From assembly GCA_902632305.1 (NCBI GenBank), contig CACPCG010000005.1:18482-82481 (forward strand): DNA of 64,000 nt. The letters are read 5' to 3'. This document shows positions 19,364-28,188 of this stretch, one piece after another. Numbering within the stretch: the stretch's first letter is position 1; every line of letters starts with the position of its first letter. The notes under the pieces are model-generated. The model was not told the DNA's origin, ran no database searches, and worked only from the letters and a program-made list of their open reading frames with translations. The stretch is from an uncultured Gammaproteobacteria bacterium. GTDB taxonomy: Bacteria; Pseudomonadota; Gammaproteobacteria; GCA-002705445; GCA-002716945. The position numbers were made by a program, and so were the translations under genes.

Positions 19364-19926
19364 TAATCATCTACCTCAGATTTAATAACATTTATCAGTA
19401 TTTCTCTCGCTCTATGAAGCCTAGATCGTACTGTCCCTGTAGGAATTTTGAGTTTATGTGAAATTTCATCATAACTCAAATTTTGTATGTCATATAATTC
19501 AATAACTGTTTTCAACTCCGTAGGCAAATTACCATACTCTATAGTTACTTTTTTGGATAATCCTTCTAACTGATAATAATCTTGAGGATTATCGTTACTT
19601 ACTCTAGTATCATTTAGACCAGAATAATCAGTAATAGTTTCCTTTTCTTTCTGCTTTTCCTTTGAATTTATATAATTTAGCGAGCAATTAATGGCTATTC
19701 TGTGTAACCATGAGTAAAATTTACTTTCAAAACGGAAATTATGAATGGATTTATAAGCTCTTATGAACGTTTCTTGAGCTACCTCCTCGGCATCATGATA
19801 ATTTTTTGTATACTTGAAACAGAGATTTATTAGACGAAATTGATATTTTTGAACTAAGCTCGAAAAACTATCGATGTTACCGTTTATTACTTGTTGGACC
19901 AACTCTCTATCGTCATCAGAATTCAA
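19363..19926 (-). CDS. rpoE: ECF sigma factor RpoE (sigma-E / AlgU)
   Basis: Extracytoplasmic-function sigma factor for envelope stress. It has 187 residues. Region 2 contains HDAEEVAQETFIRAYKS and FYSWLHRIAINCSLNYI (about 40-85), and region 4 is YDEISHKLKIPTGTVRSRLHRAREIL (about 145-170). The start codon is TTG with AGG about 9 nt upstream. No upstream ATG gives a better N-terminus. It is followed at once by the anti-sigma gene and degP, and is divergent from nadB as in Pseudomonas algU. I did not find a clear GAACTT-type autoregulated promoter. Confidence 0.95.
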   Translation of the reverse strand: MNSDDDRELVQQVINGNIDSFSSLVQKYQFRLINLCFKYTKNYHDAEEVAQETFIRAYKSIHNFRFESKFYSWLHRIAINCSLNYINSKEKQKEKETITDYSGLNDTRVSNDNPQDYYQLEGLSKKVTIEYGNLPTELKTVIELYDIQNLSYDEISHKLKIPTGTVRSRLHRAREILINVIKSEVDD

Positions 19927-19964
19927 TTTTCACAACCTATTTGTATACAAAATATCAATTTCAA

Positions 19965-19973
19965 TGCTATTTT
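19965..19973 (+). promoter_or_regulatory. Extended -10 element of nadB
   Basis: TGC-TATTTT followed by 7 nt (ATTATAT) and the nadB ATG. There is no ribosome-binding site, so a leaderless transcript is predicted. It is one of a recurring set of -10 boxes 6-8 nt from the start codon. Confidence 0.35.
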
Positions 19974-19980
19974 ATTATAT

Positions 19981-21597
19981 ATGACATCAACTAGAAACAC
20001 AGATATTTTAATTATTGGCTCAGGTTTGTCGGGGTTATCACTTGCACTATCGATGCCGAAGAATTTCAATATATTAATAGTTACTAAGGATAAGCTGGAT
20101 AGCTGCTCGACAGCATGGGCGCAAGGTGGTATCGCTGCAGTAATAGGTAATAATGATTCTCTTGCTAGCCACATCAAAGACACGATTGATAACGGGCATG
20201 GATTGTGCAACCTAGATGTTGTTAACGAGATAATAAACAATGGCCCAGAGTGTATAAATTGGCTAGAAGAAAACCAAATTCAATTTACGCGTATCAATAA
20301 TCAAATAGACCTTACACTTGAAGGTGGGCATTCTAATAGAAGAATTTCATATATTAAAGATCAAACAGGAAGATTCCTCCATAACGGTCTAACAAGCGTC
20401 ATCAAAACAATTGATAACGTAACTATATTAGAGAATACACAGATTATTGATTTGATACATGAATACAATGATAATGAAAAGAGATGCCTTGGAGCTTATT
20501 TGTATAATAAAGACACACACAAAGTCACCACCGTCAAAAGCAAATTTTCTATTCTAGCAACAGGTGGTGCCAGTAAAATTTATCAATATACAACCAATCC
20601 ACACACATCTACTGGTGACGGAATAGCTGCTGCATGGAGAGCCGGTTGCACCGTAACAAATATGGAATTTATTCAGTTCCATCCAACATGCTTATATCAT
20701 CCAGAAAATAAGTCTTTCTTAATATCAGAATCTTTGCGAGGAGAAGGAGCGAAATTATTAGGTAAGGACTTACAACCTTTTATGCATCACTATGACTCTA
20801 GATGTGAACTAGCACCTCGTGATGTTGTAGCTCGCGCAATTGATAATGAAATTAAAACCAAAGGTCTGAAATGTGTTTTTCTGGATATAACTATGAAAGA
20901 TAAAACGTTTATTACTAATAGATTTCCTGCGATTTATGAGAAATGTCTAAAAATGGGAATAGAAATCTCTGAAGAATTAATACCAGTTGTTCCAGCTTCT
21001 CATTACACCTGCGGAGGTGTTCAAGTTGATATTTCCGGAGAGACAGAAATAAAGAATTTATTTGTTATTGGTGAAGCGGCACACACTGGATTCCATGGAG
21101 CAAATAGATTAGCCAGTAATTCTCTACTAGAATGTGTAGTCATGGCGAGAAAATGTGCAGAGAATATTTTATCCAGAAATAGCGCAGTCTCTCTCACATC
21201 TTCAGTTCCCCCATGGGATGATAGTTATGTAACAGAATCATCTGAGAAATTCAAGTTAAGTCATAATTGGGATGATTTGCGCAAGATAATGTGGAATTAC
21301 GTCGGTATAATTAGAACAAAGAAAAATCTATCATTAGCTAACGAGAAAATTAGTTTGATTGAGAAAGAGGTAAATCAGTATTACCAAAAATATTATATAA
21401 CATCAGATTTACTAGAACTTCGTAATATTATTCAAATTTCAAAACTTATCATAAAATCTGCAATGAGTCGTAAAGAAAGTCGAGGTTTACATTTTACGAA
21501 AGACTATCCTCTTTCAAATGACATATTTTGTAAAAATACAGAAATTTTAGGAAGAGAAAATGAATATAAATCTAGAGTCGTAAAATTTAAAGTCTAA
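19981..21597 (+). CDS. nadB: L-aspartate oxidase NadB
   Basis: FAD enzyme oxidising aspartate to iminoaspartate, the first step of NAD synthesis; NadA, encoded at 61763-62746, takes the next step. It has 538 residues from ATG 19981. The N-terminal FAD site is IIGSGLSGLS (12-21), and other blocks are STAWAQGGIAAV, a substrate loop around ARDVVARAI, and HYTCGGVQVD. A frame open 90 nt further upstream overlaps rpoE and is not used. It overlaps the convergent orn by 11 bp. Confidence 0.97.
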   Translation: MTSTRNTDILIIGSGLSGLSLALSMPKNFNILIVTKDKLDSCSTAWAQGGIAAVIGNNDSLASHIKDTIDNGHGLCNLDVVNEIINNGPECINWLEENQIQFTRINNQIDLTLEGGHSNRRISYIKDQTGRFLHNGLTSVIKTIDNVTILENTQIIDLIHEYNDNEKRCLGAYLYNKDTHKVTTVKSKFSILATGGASKIYQYTTNPHTSTGDGIAAAWRAGCTVTNMEFIQFHPTCLYHPENKSFLISESLRGEGAKLLGKDLQPFMHHYDSRCELAPRDVVARAIDNEIKTKGLKCVFLDITMKDKTFITNRFPAIYEKCLKMGIEISEELIPVVPASHYTCGGVQVDISGETEIKNLFVIGEAAHTGFHGANRLASNSLLECVVMARKCAENILSRNSAVSLTSSVPPWDDSYVTESSEKFKLSHNWDDLRKIMWNYVGIIRTKKNLSLANEKISLIEKEVNQYYQKYYITSDLLELRNIIQISKLIIKSAMSRKESRGLHFTKDYPLSNDIFCKNTEILGRENEYKSRVVKFKV

Positions 21598-22129
21598 AAA
21601 TTTGTTTTCTATAATAACGTAACTCCTCAATTGACTCTCTTATATCATCTAATGCACGATGATTTGATCTCTTAGAAAAATTATCAATTTCTTCAAAAAA
21701 CCACCTCTTCCCAAGTTCTCTGATGGATGTAACGTCAATATTACGATAATGGCAAAACGCTTCCAGTGTAGGCATGCATCTAGCCAAAAATCTACGATCC
21801 TGGCATATACTATTTCCACATAATGGCGAAACGGACTTAAATGTGAACTGTGCTAGAAAATCTAGTGTTTGTTTTTCTGCATTGCTCTCGTTTATATCAC
21901 TACTCAAAACTTTCTCCGTTAAACCTGACTTTGAGTGTTGATTAGTATTCCAGTCATCCATATTGTTCATTATTTCTTTTGGTTGATTGATAACTAAATT
22001 AGGACCCTCTGCAAGTATATTTAGATTCTTATCAGTAACTATGCTAGCTATTTCAATAATATAGTCATTTTGTGTATCTAGTCCTGTCATTTCAAGGTCT
22101 ATCCAGATTAAGTTACTTTTTTCTTTCAT
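21587..22129 (-). CDS. orn: Oligoribonuclease
   Basis: 3'-5' exonuclease that degrades RNA dinucleotides at the end of mRNA and cyclic-di-GMP turnover. It has 180 residues (E. coli 181). The DEDDh residues are visible: WIDLEMTGLD (10-19) with Asp and Glu, NSICQDRRFL with Asp, and NHRALDDI near 155-162 with His and Asp. It is divergent from a Ste24-like protease gene with 50 bp between. There is no Shine-Dalgarno sequence. Confidence 0.97.
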   Translation of the reverse strand: MKEKSNLIWIDLEMTGLDTQNDYIIEIASIVTDKNLNILAEGPNLVINQPKEIMNNMDDWNTNQHSKSGLTEKVLSSDINESNAEKQTLDFLAQFTFKSVSPLCGNSICQDRRFLARCMPTLEAFCHYRNIDVTSIRELGKRWFFEEIDNFSKRSNHRALDDIRESIEELRYYRKQIFRL

Positions 22130-22179
22130 CGTCTTAGAGTAATATAAATATATAAGAATGTAAATTTGGGTAATTCAGA

Positions 22180-23400
22180 ATGGAGCTATTATTTTTTTTA
22201 GTAATCTTGTATTTAACATCAAAATTATTGTTAGATTATCATCAGATTAATTTCATATCTAACGCAGATGTGAGCAGAAATGAAATTAGCCGGCTTGGCA
22301 TAGATGATACATTTGTGGATCAATCTAACAATTATAACATTTTTAAAATTAAAATTTCTGCCATAAGCACATTAGTTAACTCTGCTCTTATAATATTTGT
22401 TCTTTTCCTTGATGGTTATTCTTATTTATACAACTATTCTAATTTAATCACTATTAGTTTTATTAATAATGAGCTTGGCGTTATATTAATATACTTTTTG
22501 ATATCAATATTGATAAATCTACCAATATCTTATTATCAAACTTTTATAATTGAGGAAAGTTTTGGATTCAATAAGATGACTAAAAATTTATTTATCAAAG
22601 ATACGCTAATAACCTCTATTTTTAGTCTTATTATAATAAGTATTCTATTTAAACTTTTTGAAATACTTTATGTTTCAGCAAACGATTTATGGTGGTTTTA
22701 TATGTGGATAATTTTTATACTGACCAATCTTATAGCCGCTTATGTATTTCCTACTATAATCGCGCCCTTATTTAATAAATTCACAAAGTTAGATAATCCA
22801 GAATTGATAAAAACAATTGATAGCTTAGTCGCAGAAACAAAGTTTCCGGTAAATGACTTATACGTAATGGATGGTTCAAAAAGATCTGCGCACTCGAATG
22901 CATACTTTACTGGCTTATTTGGTAAAAAAAGAATAGTTTTTTTTGACACACTTCTTGAAATGTTGAGTGCGAGTGAACTTAAATCTGTCCTAGCTCATGA
23001 GATAGGTCACTATAAAAAAAGACATATTTTTAAATCTTTGATTTTGTTTAGCTTCATAAGTTTAGTTTTTATTTTTATTTTTCACTTGTTTGTACAGACA
23101 ACGTTCACTGAATTTGATAATTTACAATCTTTGACACCCTCTTTTATAGCTATTTTATTTATTGTTATTTCCCCGCTAATTTCTTTTTTCCTAAAACCAT
23201 TTCTATCATCTTTCTCAAGAAAGAATGAATTTGAAGCAGATAACTATGCAAAAGAATACTCTGAGAAACAACATTTGATATCATCTTTACTAAAACTTTA
23301 TCGAGGCAATTTATCATTAATAAAATCAAGTCCTCTTTATTCTGCATTCTACTATAGTCACCCAAGTGTATTTGATAGAATAGAAAATCTAGAGAAATAA
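22180..23400 (+). CDS. Ste24/HtpX-like membrane metalloprotease (M48)
   Basis: Integral-membrane zinc protease of the CAAX-protease-1 type. It has 406 residues. The catalytic helix is AHEIGHYKK near residue 270 (HExxH), with the third ligand in the EFEADNYA segment near 350. Several transmembrane segments lie before and after it (for example 1-18, 65-85, 95-120, 140-170). Its likely role is inner-membrane protein quality control; the substrate is unknown. Its stop codon overlaps the phhB start as TAATG. No ribosome site precedes the ATG. Confidence 0.9.
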   Translation: MELLFFLVILYLTSKLLLDYHQINFISNADVSRNEISRLGIDDTFVDQSNNYNIFKIKISAISTLVNSALIIFVLFLDGYSYLYNYSNLITISFINNELGVILIYFLISILINLPISYYQTFIIEESFGFNKMTKNLFIKDTLITSIFSLIIISILFKLFEILYVSANDLWWFYMWIIFILTNLIAAYVFPTIIAPLFNKFTKLDNPELIKTIDSLVAETKFPVNDLYVMDGSKRSAHSNAYFTGLFGKKRIVFFDTLLEMLSASELKSVLAHEIGHYKKRHIFKSLILFSFISLVFIFIFHLFVQTTFTEFDNLQSLTPSFIAILFIVISPLISFFLKPFLSSFSRKNEFEADNYAKEYSEKQHLISSLLKLYRGNLSLIKSSPLYSAFYYSHPSVFDRIENLEK

Positions 23401-23747
23401 TGGAAAATCACGATAATTTATCAAAAAGGAAATGTGTGCCATGTGAAGGAGGGATAGAACCGCTTACTAGAGAACAGTCACTCAACTTTCTTAAAAAACT
23501 AAATAAGGATTGGATATTATCTAAAGATAATAAAATTATATCGAGAGAATTTAAAACAAATAATCATTATGAACTAATGTCATTAATAAATATGGTGGCA
23601 TGGATATCCAATACAGAAGATCATCATCCAGAAATTACATTCACCTATAATCAAGCTGAAATTAAATACTACACTTACGCCATAGATGGTTTGTCAGAAA
23701 ATGACTTTATTTGTGCTTCAAAAATTGATTATTTCTTTAAAAACTAA
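23400..23747 (+). CDS. phhB: Pterin-4a-carbinolamine dehydratase
   Basis: Small enzyme that dehydrates 4a-hydroxy-tetrahydropterin and recycles the cofactor of aromatic hydroxylases; in bacteria without such hydroxylases its job is less clear. It has 115 residues. The signature EDHHPEITFTYNQAEIKYYTY lies at about 78-98 with the catalytic His pair. It is translationally coupled to the protease gene (TAATG) and overlaps the convergent recR by 4 bp. Confidence 0.93.
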   Translation: MENHDNLSKRKCVPCEGGIEPLTREQSLNFLKKLNKDWILSKDNKIISREFKTNNHYELMSLINMVAWISNTEDHHPEITFTYNQAEIKYYTYAIDGLSENDFICASKIDYFFKN

Positions 23748-24364
23748 AGTTCCTTTCTCTCATTGAAGGCATGTGAAATTGTCTCGCTATCTAAGTAGCC
23801 AAGCTCACCATTTAGCGGAATTCCAAATGCGATTCTTGAGACTTTTATATTTAAGTTAGTACAGATATTCTGAATAAAATGTGCGGTTGCTTCACCCTCA
23901 ATTGTAGTGCTTGTAGCAAGAATTAATTCTTTAATGTTTTCTTTTTCTAATCTAATTTTAAGTTTATTTACTCCAATTTCATCTGGCCCTAATCCATCTA
24001 ATGGCGATAATGTTCCCGTTAATGCGAAATAATCTCCATTGTAGTTTGTACTCTCCTCTATTATATATATATCTGCAGGAGACTCCGTGATACAAATAAT
24101 ACCCTCATCTCTGTTTGGACCAATACACAAGTGCTCATTGCTTTTTTTTTGTAATTCTGCATCATGGACGTCTAAATATAGACCGCATCTATCACACGTC
24201 ACAACTTCGGTAAGAGCTTTTTGCAATTGTCTAGATAAATTAAGTGTCTTATCTTTGTTGGAACGAAGAAGTTTATAAGCCATTCGTTGTGCAGTTTTAA
24301 TCCCTACCCCAGGAAGAATACTTAGGGCATTTGTCAAATCCTCTAAAACTTTAGATTTTTTCAT
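23744..24364 (-). CDS. recR: Recombination protein RecR with altered zinc finger
   Basis: RecFOR-pathway mediator. It has 206 residues: the HhH motif LPGVGIKTAQRMAYKLL near 17-33, a zinc-finger region, and a Toprim domain (ITESPADIYIIEES, LSPLDGLGPDEIG). The zinc finger is unusual: the first CxxC (CDRC) is present, but the second pair is reduced to a single Cys (EHLC) after a spacer about 8 residues longer than in E. coli. The spacer is encoded next to a run of nine A (24142-24150). Downstream sequence stays in frame, so it is not a simple frameshift. The order dnaX-ybaB-recR is standard. Confidence 0.95.
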   Translation of the reverse strand: MKKSKVLEDLTNALSILPGVGIKTAQRMAYKLLRSNKDKTLNLSRQLQKALTEVVTCDRCGLYLDVHDAELQKKSNEHLCIGPNRDEGIICITESPADIYIIEESTNYNGDYFALTGTLSPLDGLGPDEIGVNKLKIRLEKENIKELILATSTTIEGEATAHFIQNICTNLNIKVSRIAFGIPLNGELGYLDSETISHAFNERKEL

Positions 24365-24365
24365 A

Positions 24366-24665
24366 CTAAAAAGGTAGCTTCATGCCACCGGCACCTATCA
24401 TGTTACCCATTCTACTCTTAATTTCTTTATCAACTTTACTATGCGCATCATTACATGCCTCTATAATAAGGTTTGATAGAAATTGATCATTCTTAAGCGA
24501 ACTATCAATCAATAAATTTAGCATTATATGGTTCCCATCAACGACTACTTTGACCTCCGCATTTTTTGATTTCCCCTCACATTTGATTTTGGCAATCTCA
24601 GCCTGAACTTTTTTCATGTTCCCATAAAGATCTTTTGCTTGTTTCATTTTATCTAAAAAACTCAT
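24366..24665 (-). CDS. ybaB: Nucleoid-associated protein YbaB/EbfC
   Basis: Small dimeric DNA-binding protein. It has 99 residues. An N-terminal helix with KMKQAKDLYGNMKKVQAE is followed by the family core (VVVDGNHIMLNLLID) and the glycine-rich end IGAGGMKLPF. It is flanked by dnaX upstream (14-nt gap) and recR downstream (1-nt gap) on the same strand, its usual context. Confidence 0.95.
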   Translation of the reverse strand: MSFLDKMKQAKDLYGNMKKVQAEIAKIKCEGKSKNAEVKVVVDGNHIMLNLLIDSSLKNDQFLSNLIIEACNDAHSKVDKEIKSRMGNMIGAGGMKLPF

Positions 24666-24679
24666 GTTACCTCTCCACT

Positions 24680-26227
24680 TTATTCTGTAATTTTTTTAAT
24701 AGACGCTTTTTCTATATCAGCATTAAATACTTTTTTTAATTTATTTATATCAGGATTATCTTTAATCCTATCATATCTTTTCTCTATATCTATCTTTTCG
24801 GATTTAGCGTTTAGAGCCATAGGAGTAAGGAGATTATCTGCATAAATAACAGATATTTTTCCATCTATCGAATAATGTTTTTTTATGACTTTAATCAAAT
24901 CATTTATACATGTTTCTGGATAAACATCTTTTTTATGTAAACTAATTTTTAAAAAATGCTCATTTGATGTTTCATCAATTATAAATACTGAGTGACTAGC
25001 TAAATGTAATAGCAGTCCATCTAAATTTAAATTCACGTATGTTTCAAGCCATGATGACTCTTGACTATCATCATTATTATTATTCTTTTGGTTATCTTGT
25101 TCCACTGTATCATTAGAAATGTCGTTATTATTTAATTTATGTTCATCATATTTACTATAAATATCATCTGAAATGGATTCATTATTATTTGAAAATTGTA
25201 TTATTCTCAAGAGAATCATTATTAGATAGTCTTTTTTGTCAGGAGCATATACATAATCTTTTTTTGATGAAACAAGGATTTGATAGATAAGATGGATATC
25301 TTCTCTGGCAAATTTAGCTTTATTATCTTTTGTGTTAGATATGTCATCGTATATTATAGTAAAGAATTTCTCTATGAGCTGATCAATAACATTAATATAA
25401 TTGGTCGATTCGTCAATATTTTCTATTGCTTCTATTACAGATTTTTCGTCTTTATTATTTAAATATAAAACCAAGTTATCTATGGTAGCCAAATCTATAT
25501 TCCCTAGAAGCTTTAGAACTTTTTCGGTTTGGATATTTTTTTGACAGTATGTTATGCATCTCTCTAGAATACTTAAGCTGTCCCTTATACTTCCATATGA
25601 GTTTTTGGCAATGATGGTTAGAGATTCTTTTTCATATTTTATATCCTCACTTTGCAATATTTTCTCTAAGTGAGAAATAATTATGTCATTTGATGCAGAT
25701 TTCAATCTAAAATGAAGACATCTTGAGAGAATGGTATCGGGTAATTTTTCTGCTTCTGTCGTTGCTAGTAAAAACTTTACATGAGATGGTGGTTCCTCAA
25801 TAGTTTTCAATAATGCATTAAAGCTTTTTGTAGATAGCATATGCACTTCATCAATAAGGTAGATTTTAAATCTAGATTTAGTAGGAGCATATTGAACATT
25901 TTCCATAAGTGATCGTGTATCTTCTACTTTTGTTCGAGATGCTGCATCAATTTCAATTAAATCTATTTGATTTGTATCATCAATCTCTTTGCACGAACTA
26001 CAATCTCCACATGGTTCTTCACTTACGCCTTTTTCACATAGCAAGATTTTTGCAAAGAGTCTTGCTATTGTTGTTTTACCCATTCCGCGAGTGCCTGAAA
26101 ATAAGTACGCGTGATGGATTTTCTCTAATTTGATGCTACTTTGAATAGTTTCAACTACCTCATTTTGACCAGTTACCTCATGGAAAAACTTTGGTCTATA
26201 TTTCAGAGCTAAAATATCATTATTCAT
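24680..26227 (-). CDS. dnaX: DNA polymerase III subunits gamma/tau
   Basis: Clamp-loader ATPase. It has 515 residues. Walker A is GTRGMGKTT near 46-54, the four zinc cysteines are in C..EPCGDCSSC near 65-80, Walker B is IYLIDEVHML, and the sensor region is PDTILSRC. After domain III there is a low-complexity Asn/Asp stretch (about 365-390, encoded by repeated AAT/GAT codons) and a short tau-like C-terminal region, so the protein is well below E. coli tau (643). I saw no clear A-AAA-AAG slippery site. A TATAAT 7 nt before ATG and no ribosome site suggest a leaderless mRNA. Confidence 0.96.
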   Translation of the reverse strand: MNNDILALKYRPKFFHEVTGQNEVVETIQSSIKLEKIHHAYLFSGTRGMGKTTIARLFAKILLCEKGVSEEPCGDCSSCKEIDDTNQIDLIEIDAASRTKVEDTRSLMENVQYAPTKSRFKIYLIDEVHMLSTKSFNALLKTIEEPPSHVKFLLATTEAEKLPDTILSRCLHFRLKSASNDIIISHLEKILQSEDIKYEKESLTIIAKNSYGSIRDSLSILERCITYCQKNIQTEKVLKLLGNIDLATIDNLVLYLNNKDEKSVIEAIENIDESTNYINVIDQLIEKFFTIIYDDISNTKDNKAKFAREDIHLIYQILVSSKKDYVYAPDKKDYLIMILLRIIQFSNNNESISDDIYSKYDEHKLNNNDISNDTVEQDNQKNNNNDDSQESSWLETYVNLNLDGLLLHLASHSVFIIDETSNEHFLKISLHKKDVYPETCINDLIKVIKKHYSIDGKISVIYADNLLTPMALNAKSEKIDIEKRYDRIKDNPDINKLKKVFNADIEKASIKKITE

Positions 26228-26234
26228 CGTAAAT

Positions 26235-26240
26235 ATTATA
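26235..26240 (-). promoter_or_regulatory. -10 box of dnaX
   Basis: Perfect TATAAT separated from the dnaX ATG by 7 nt (ATTTACG). A weak -35 (ATAACA) lies 18 nt upstream. There is no Shine-Dalgarno sequence, so transcription probably starts at the ATG. Confidence 0.45.
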
Positions 26241-26260
26241 ACTCTTATTCACATTTAATG

Positions 26261-26944
26261 TTATATATGGTTGCTACATTTTACGTAAATCAAAACAGGT
26301 TGGTTTTTTATGGAAGGGTTTGTTAAGCATAATCCTTGATTTCTTATCCAAGTATTTGCAGTATATTCATTTGTTCCATCAACCACAGTGCCAGAGAAAA
26401 TCAGGATTTCTTGCAACCTCTGTCTCAAACTTGGGAGTCTAAATTCAACACAATCATTACACTTAAGTAAATAGACATACTCATCATTATGCTCATGTAA
26501 GTTCATAATTTTACAGTTTTCAGTGTATTTAGACCACGTATTATCATTTATGCTCTTCACAACGCGTTTATGGTCATCAAATTGAAATTGTCTTAGTTTT
26601 ACAAATATTTTACATCCGTGTTCACTAAATGGATTATGAATACTACCGTTTGGATTTCTCACATAAGAGCCCACAGGATAGTCTCCAAATTCATCTGAGA
26701 ACACACCCTCTAATACAAATAATTCCTCTCCATTCTCATGAATATGACTTGAGAATCTACTACCTGCTTCAAATTTTACTATAGAAGTTGCAGTTGCAAA
26801 TTCACCAAGATTATTTCTTTCTAAAAAAATTCTACTTACACCACTAGATGGCGAGCTATGCCATATTTGATCTCCTTCGAAGACAATGACATGTTTTGTA
26901 AAGTCCTGGTTTATTTCTTCTTCGAAATTAGTTGTCATTATCAT
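26261..26944 (-). CDS. ChrR-like bicupin protein
   Basis: A 227-residue protein made of two cupin domains. The first (about 50-125) has the metal-type motif SSHIHENGEELFVLEG and GSYVRNPNGSIHNPFS, which resembles the cupin domain of the anti-sigma factor ChrR. The second (about 145-225) is degenerate. The N-terminal zinc anti-sigma domain of ChrR is missing and no sigma factor is adjacent, so an anti-sigma role is unlikely. It may bind a metal or quench an oxidant. The start overlaps the ferredoxin stop codon by 4 nt (last gene of a four-gene operon). Confidence 0.75.
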   Translation of the reverse strand: MIMTTNFEEEINQDFTKHVIVFEGDQIWHSSPSSGVSRIFLERNNLGEFATATSIVKFEAGSRFSSHIHENGEELFVLEGVFSDEFGDYPVGSYVRNPNGSIHNPFSEHGCKIFVKLRQFQFDDHKRVVKSINDNTWSKYTENCKIMNLHEHNDEYVYLLKCNDCVEFRLPSLRQRLQEILIFSGTVVDGTNEYTANTWIRNQGLCLTNPSIKNQPVLIYVKCSNHI

Positions 26945-27276
26945 GATTTTGGTATGTTATCGTCTACAAGTCTTAAAGTTAAACCATCAAATTCATCTCT
27001 AATTTGAATTTGACATGAGAGTCTACTCAACTGTGGATTATAGTTCTTAGATCTTTTGAGTAGAAATAACTCCATAGTATCAAGTTCCATTGGATCTATC
27101 TTATCTACCCACTCTGGGTCAACATGAACATGACATGTTCCGCATTGACATTTTCCTCTACAATCTGCGGGTACTTCTGGGAGTTTGAGTTTAAATGCGG
27201 CGTGAACGACTTTTGCTCCTTCTGGCATTTCGATTTCAAATATCTCTTCATCTCTTTTAAAAACAATTTTCGCCAC
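26941..27276 (-). CDS. 2Fe-2S ferredoxin
   Basis: Small electron-transfer protein of the adrenodoxin/ISC type. It has 111 residues, with cluster ligands in the C-x5-C-x2-C pattern of CRGKCQCGTC near 39-48 and a fourth Cys in RLSCQI near 85. Its partner is unknown. The gene is not beside iscA-hscBA, so it may serve the operon in which it lies. The start codon is GTG, overlapping the upstream stop codon as TAGTG. Confidence 0.88.
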   Translation of the reverse strand: MAKIVFKRDEEIFEIEMPEGAKVVHAAFKLKLPEVPADCRGKCQCGTCHVHVDPEWVDKIDPMELDTMELFLLKRSKNYNPQLSRLSCQIQIRDEFDGLTLRLVDDNIPKS

Positions 27277-27716
27277 TACGACCCCTGTTTTCTGAATTTA
27301 AGGAACGTTTCAGTAATTAGATACGGACTCTTATAGTTATTAAGAAACTCATATTTGAGAATTTTTGATTCGTTTGTTGGTTCTTCAGAGGAATTATCAT
27401 TAACTACCATCCCCTTGTTTGTAATAATAATGCAGAAGCCCTCATATTTGTCTCTTCCTTTAATGGTAAGAATAAAGTTTCGTATTCCTACGTAGAGAAT
27501 ACTGACTGAAAAATCTTTTATTATGCTTGTAGTATTAATAATTCCGCCAGAATAAATCGCATCATTAAGATGTAAGTTTTTTAGTTCCTTAGTCAGCACC
27601 CATTCTTTTATCTCCGAATCAGAGAGTAAATCAACAATTGATTTTGTAAAAGGTACGAGAAACTCTACTGTCGTCGTTATTTCATTTTGTGATTCGTTGT
27701 CTTTAAGTAATTTCAT
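27276..27716 (-). CDS. Unknown 146-residue protein in the ferredoxin-bicupin operon
   Basis: I do not recognise this protein. It has 146 residues with no signal peptide or obvious membrane helix, appears soluble and alpha/beta, and has a beta-rich centre (FSVSILYVGIRNFILTIKG). It overlaps the DUF4399 gene upstream by 4 nt and the ferredoxin downstream by 1 nt, so it is firmly part of that operon. Composition is like that of its neighbours. It has no cysteine cluster, so it is not itself an Fe-S protein. Confidence 0.7.
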   Translation of the reverse strand: MKLLKDNESQNEITTTVEFLVPFTKSIVDLLSDSEIKEWVLTKELKNLHLNDAIYSGGIINTTSIIKDFSVSILYVGIRNFILTIKGRDKYEGFCIIITNKGMVVNDNSSEEPTNESKILKYEFLNNYKSPYLITETFLKFRKQGS

Positions 27717-28129
27717 TCTGTTATCGTAATCGAAATTTTATCAGAAATTATTGGAGGACTATGTGGTATGTGATGGTGGTCCGCAAAAAGCAGTTGTAGG
27801 GTATATTTCCCAGGTGGTAATTCTAGAGTTGTATTACTTTGACCTCCACCAAAGTGAAGGTGATTACTATCTGCTGGTATTGGTAAATTTAAATTTGGAA
27901 TTTGATCAACATTTATCAATAGATGATGATGACCTGAAAATGGTTCGTCTACACCTGCTGAGACTAGGTTCATATTTTCTAAACCAAATTTTATCTCTAT
28001 TGGATTTTGTAAAATAGCATTATTGTGAGGTTGGATAAAGAATACTCTCGAATTTTCTTTAGATTCTGACTGTGCTAAAACTATTGAGTTTGATGTTACT
28101 AATATAATTAATATCCATATTCTTCTCAT
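27713..28129 (-). CDS. Exported histidine-rich DUF4399 protein
   Basis: A 138-residue protein with a signal peptide (IWILIILVTSNSIVLA, cleavage near residue 19). The mature part matches the DUF4399 pattern: FFIQPHNNAILQNPI, then GHHHLLIN, NHLHFGGGQ and FADHHHIPHSPPI. The clustered histidines suggest metal binding in the periplasm; this is inference. It heads the operon with the unknown protein, ferredoxin and bicupin. The copper chaperone gene lies 59 bp upstream on the same strand. Confidence 0.8.
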   Translation of the reverse strand: MRRIWILIILVTSNSIVLAQSESKENSRVFFIQPHNNAILQNPIEIKFGLENMNLVSAGVDEPFSGHHHLLINVDQIPNLNLPIPADSNHLHFGGGQSNTTLELPPGKYTLQLLFADHHHIPHSPPIISDKISITITE

Positions 28130-28135
28130 ATAAAT

Positions 28136-28144
28136 ATTATATCA
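28136..28144 (-). promoter_or_regulatory. Extended -10 promoter element of the DUF4399 operon
   Basis: TGA-TATAAT followed by 6 nt (ATTTAT) and the ATG of the DUF4399 gene, with no ribosome site. Perfect -10, extended TGn, leaderless geometry. It separates this operon from the copper chaperone gene. Confidence 0.5.
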
Positions 28145-28188
28145 CTCAATACAAAGAAATTAAATTACAAGACTATGAGAAACATGCC

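Noticed and set aside
24141..24150. Nine-A run in recR as a possible frameshift
   Set aside because: RecR motifs on both sides are in the same frame; shifting by one base destroys the Toprim domain.
26261..26944. Bicupin gene as a ChrR anti-sigma factor
   Set aside because: No N-terminal zinc anti-sigma domain and no ECF sigma gene beside it; only the cupin part is shared.
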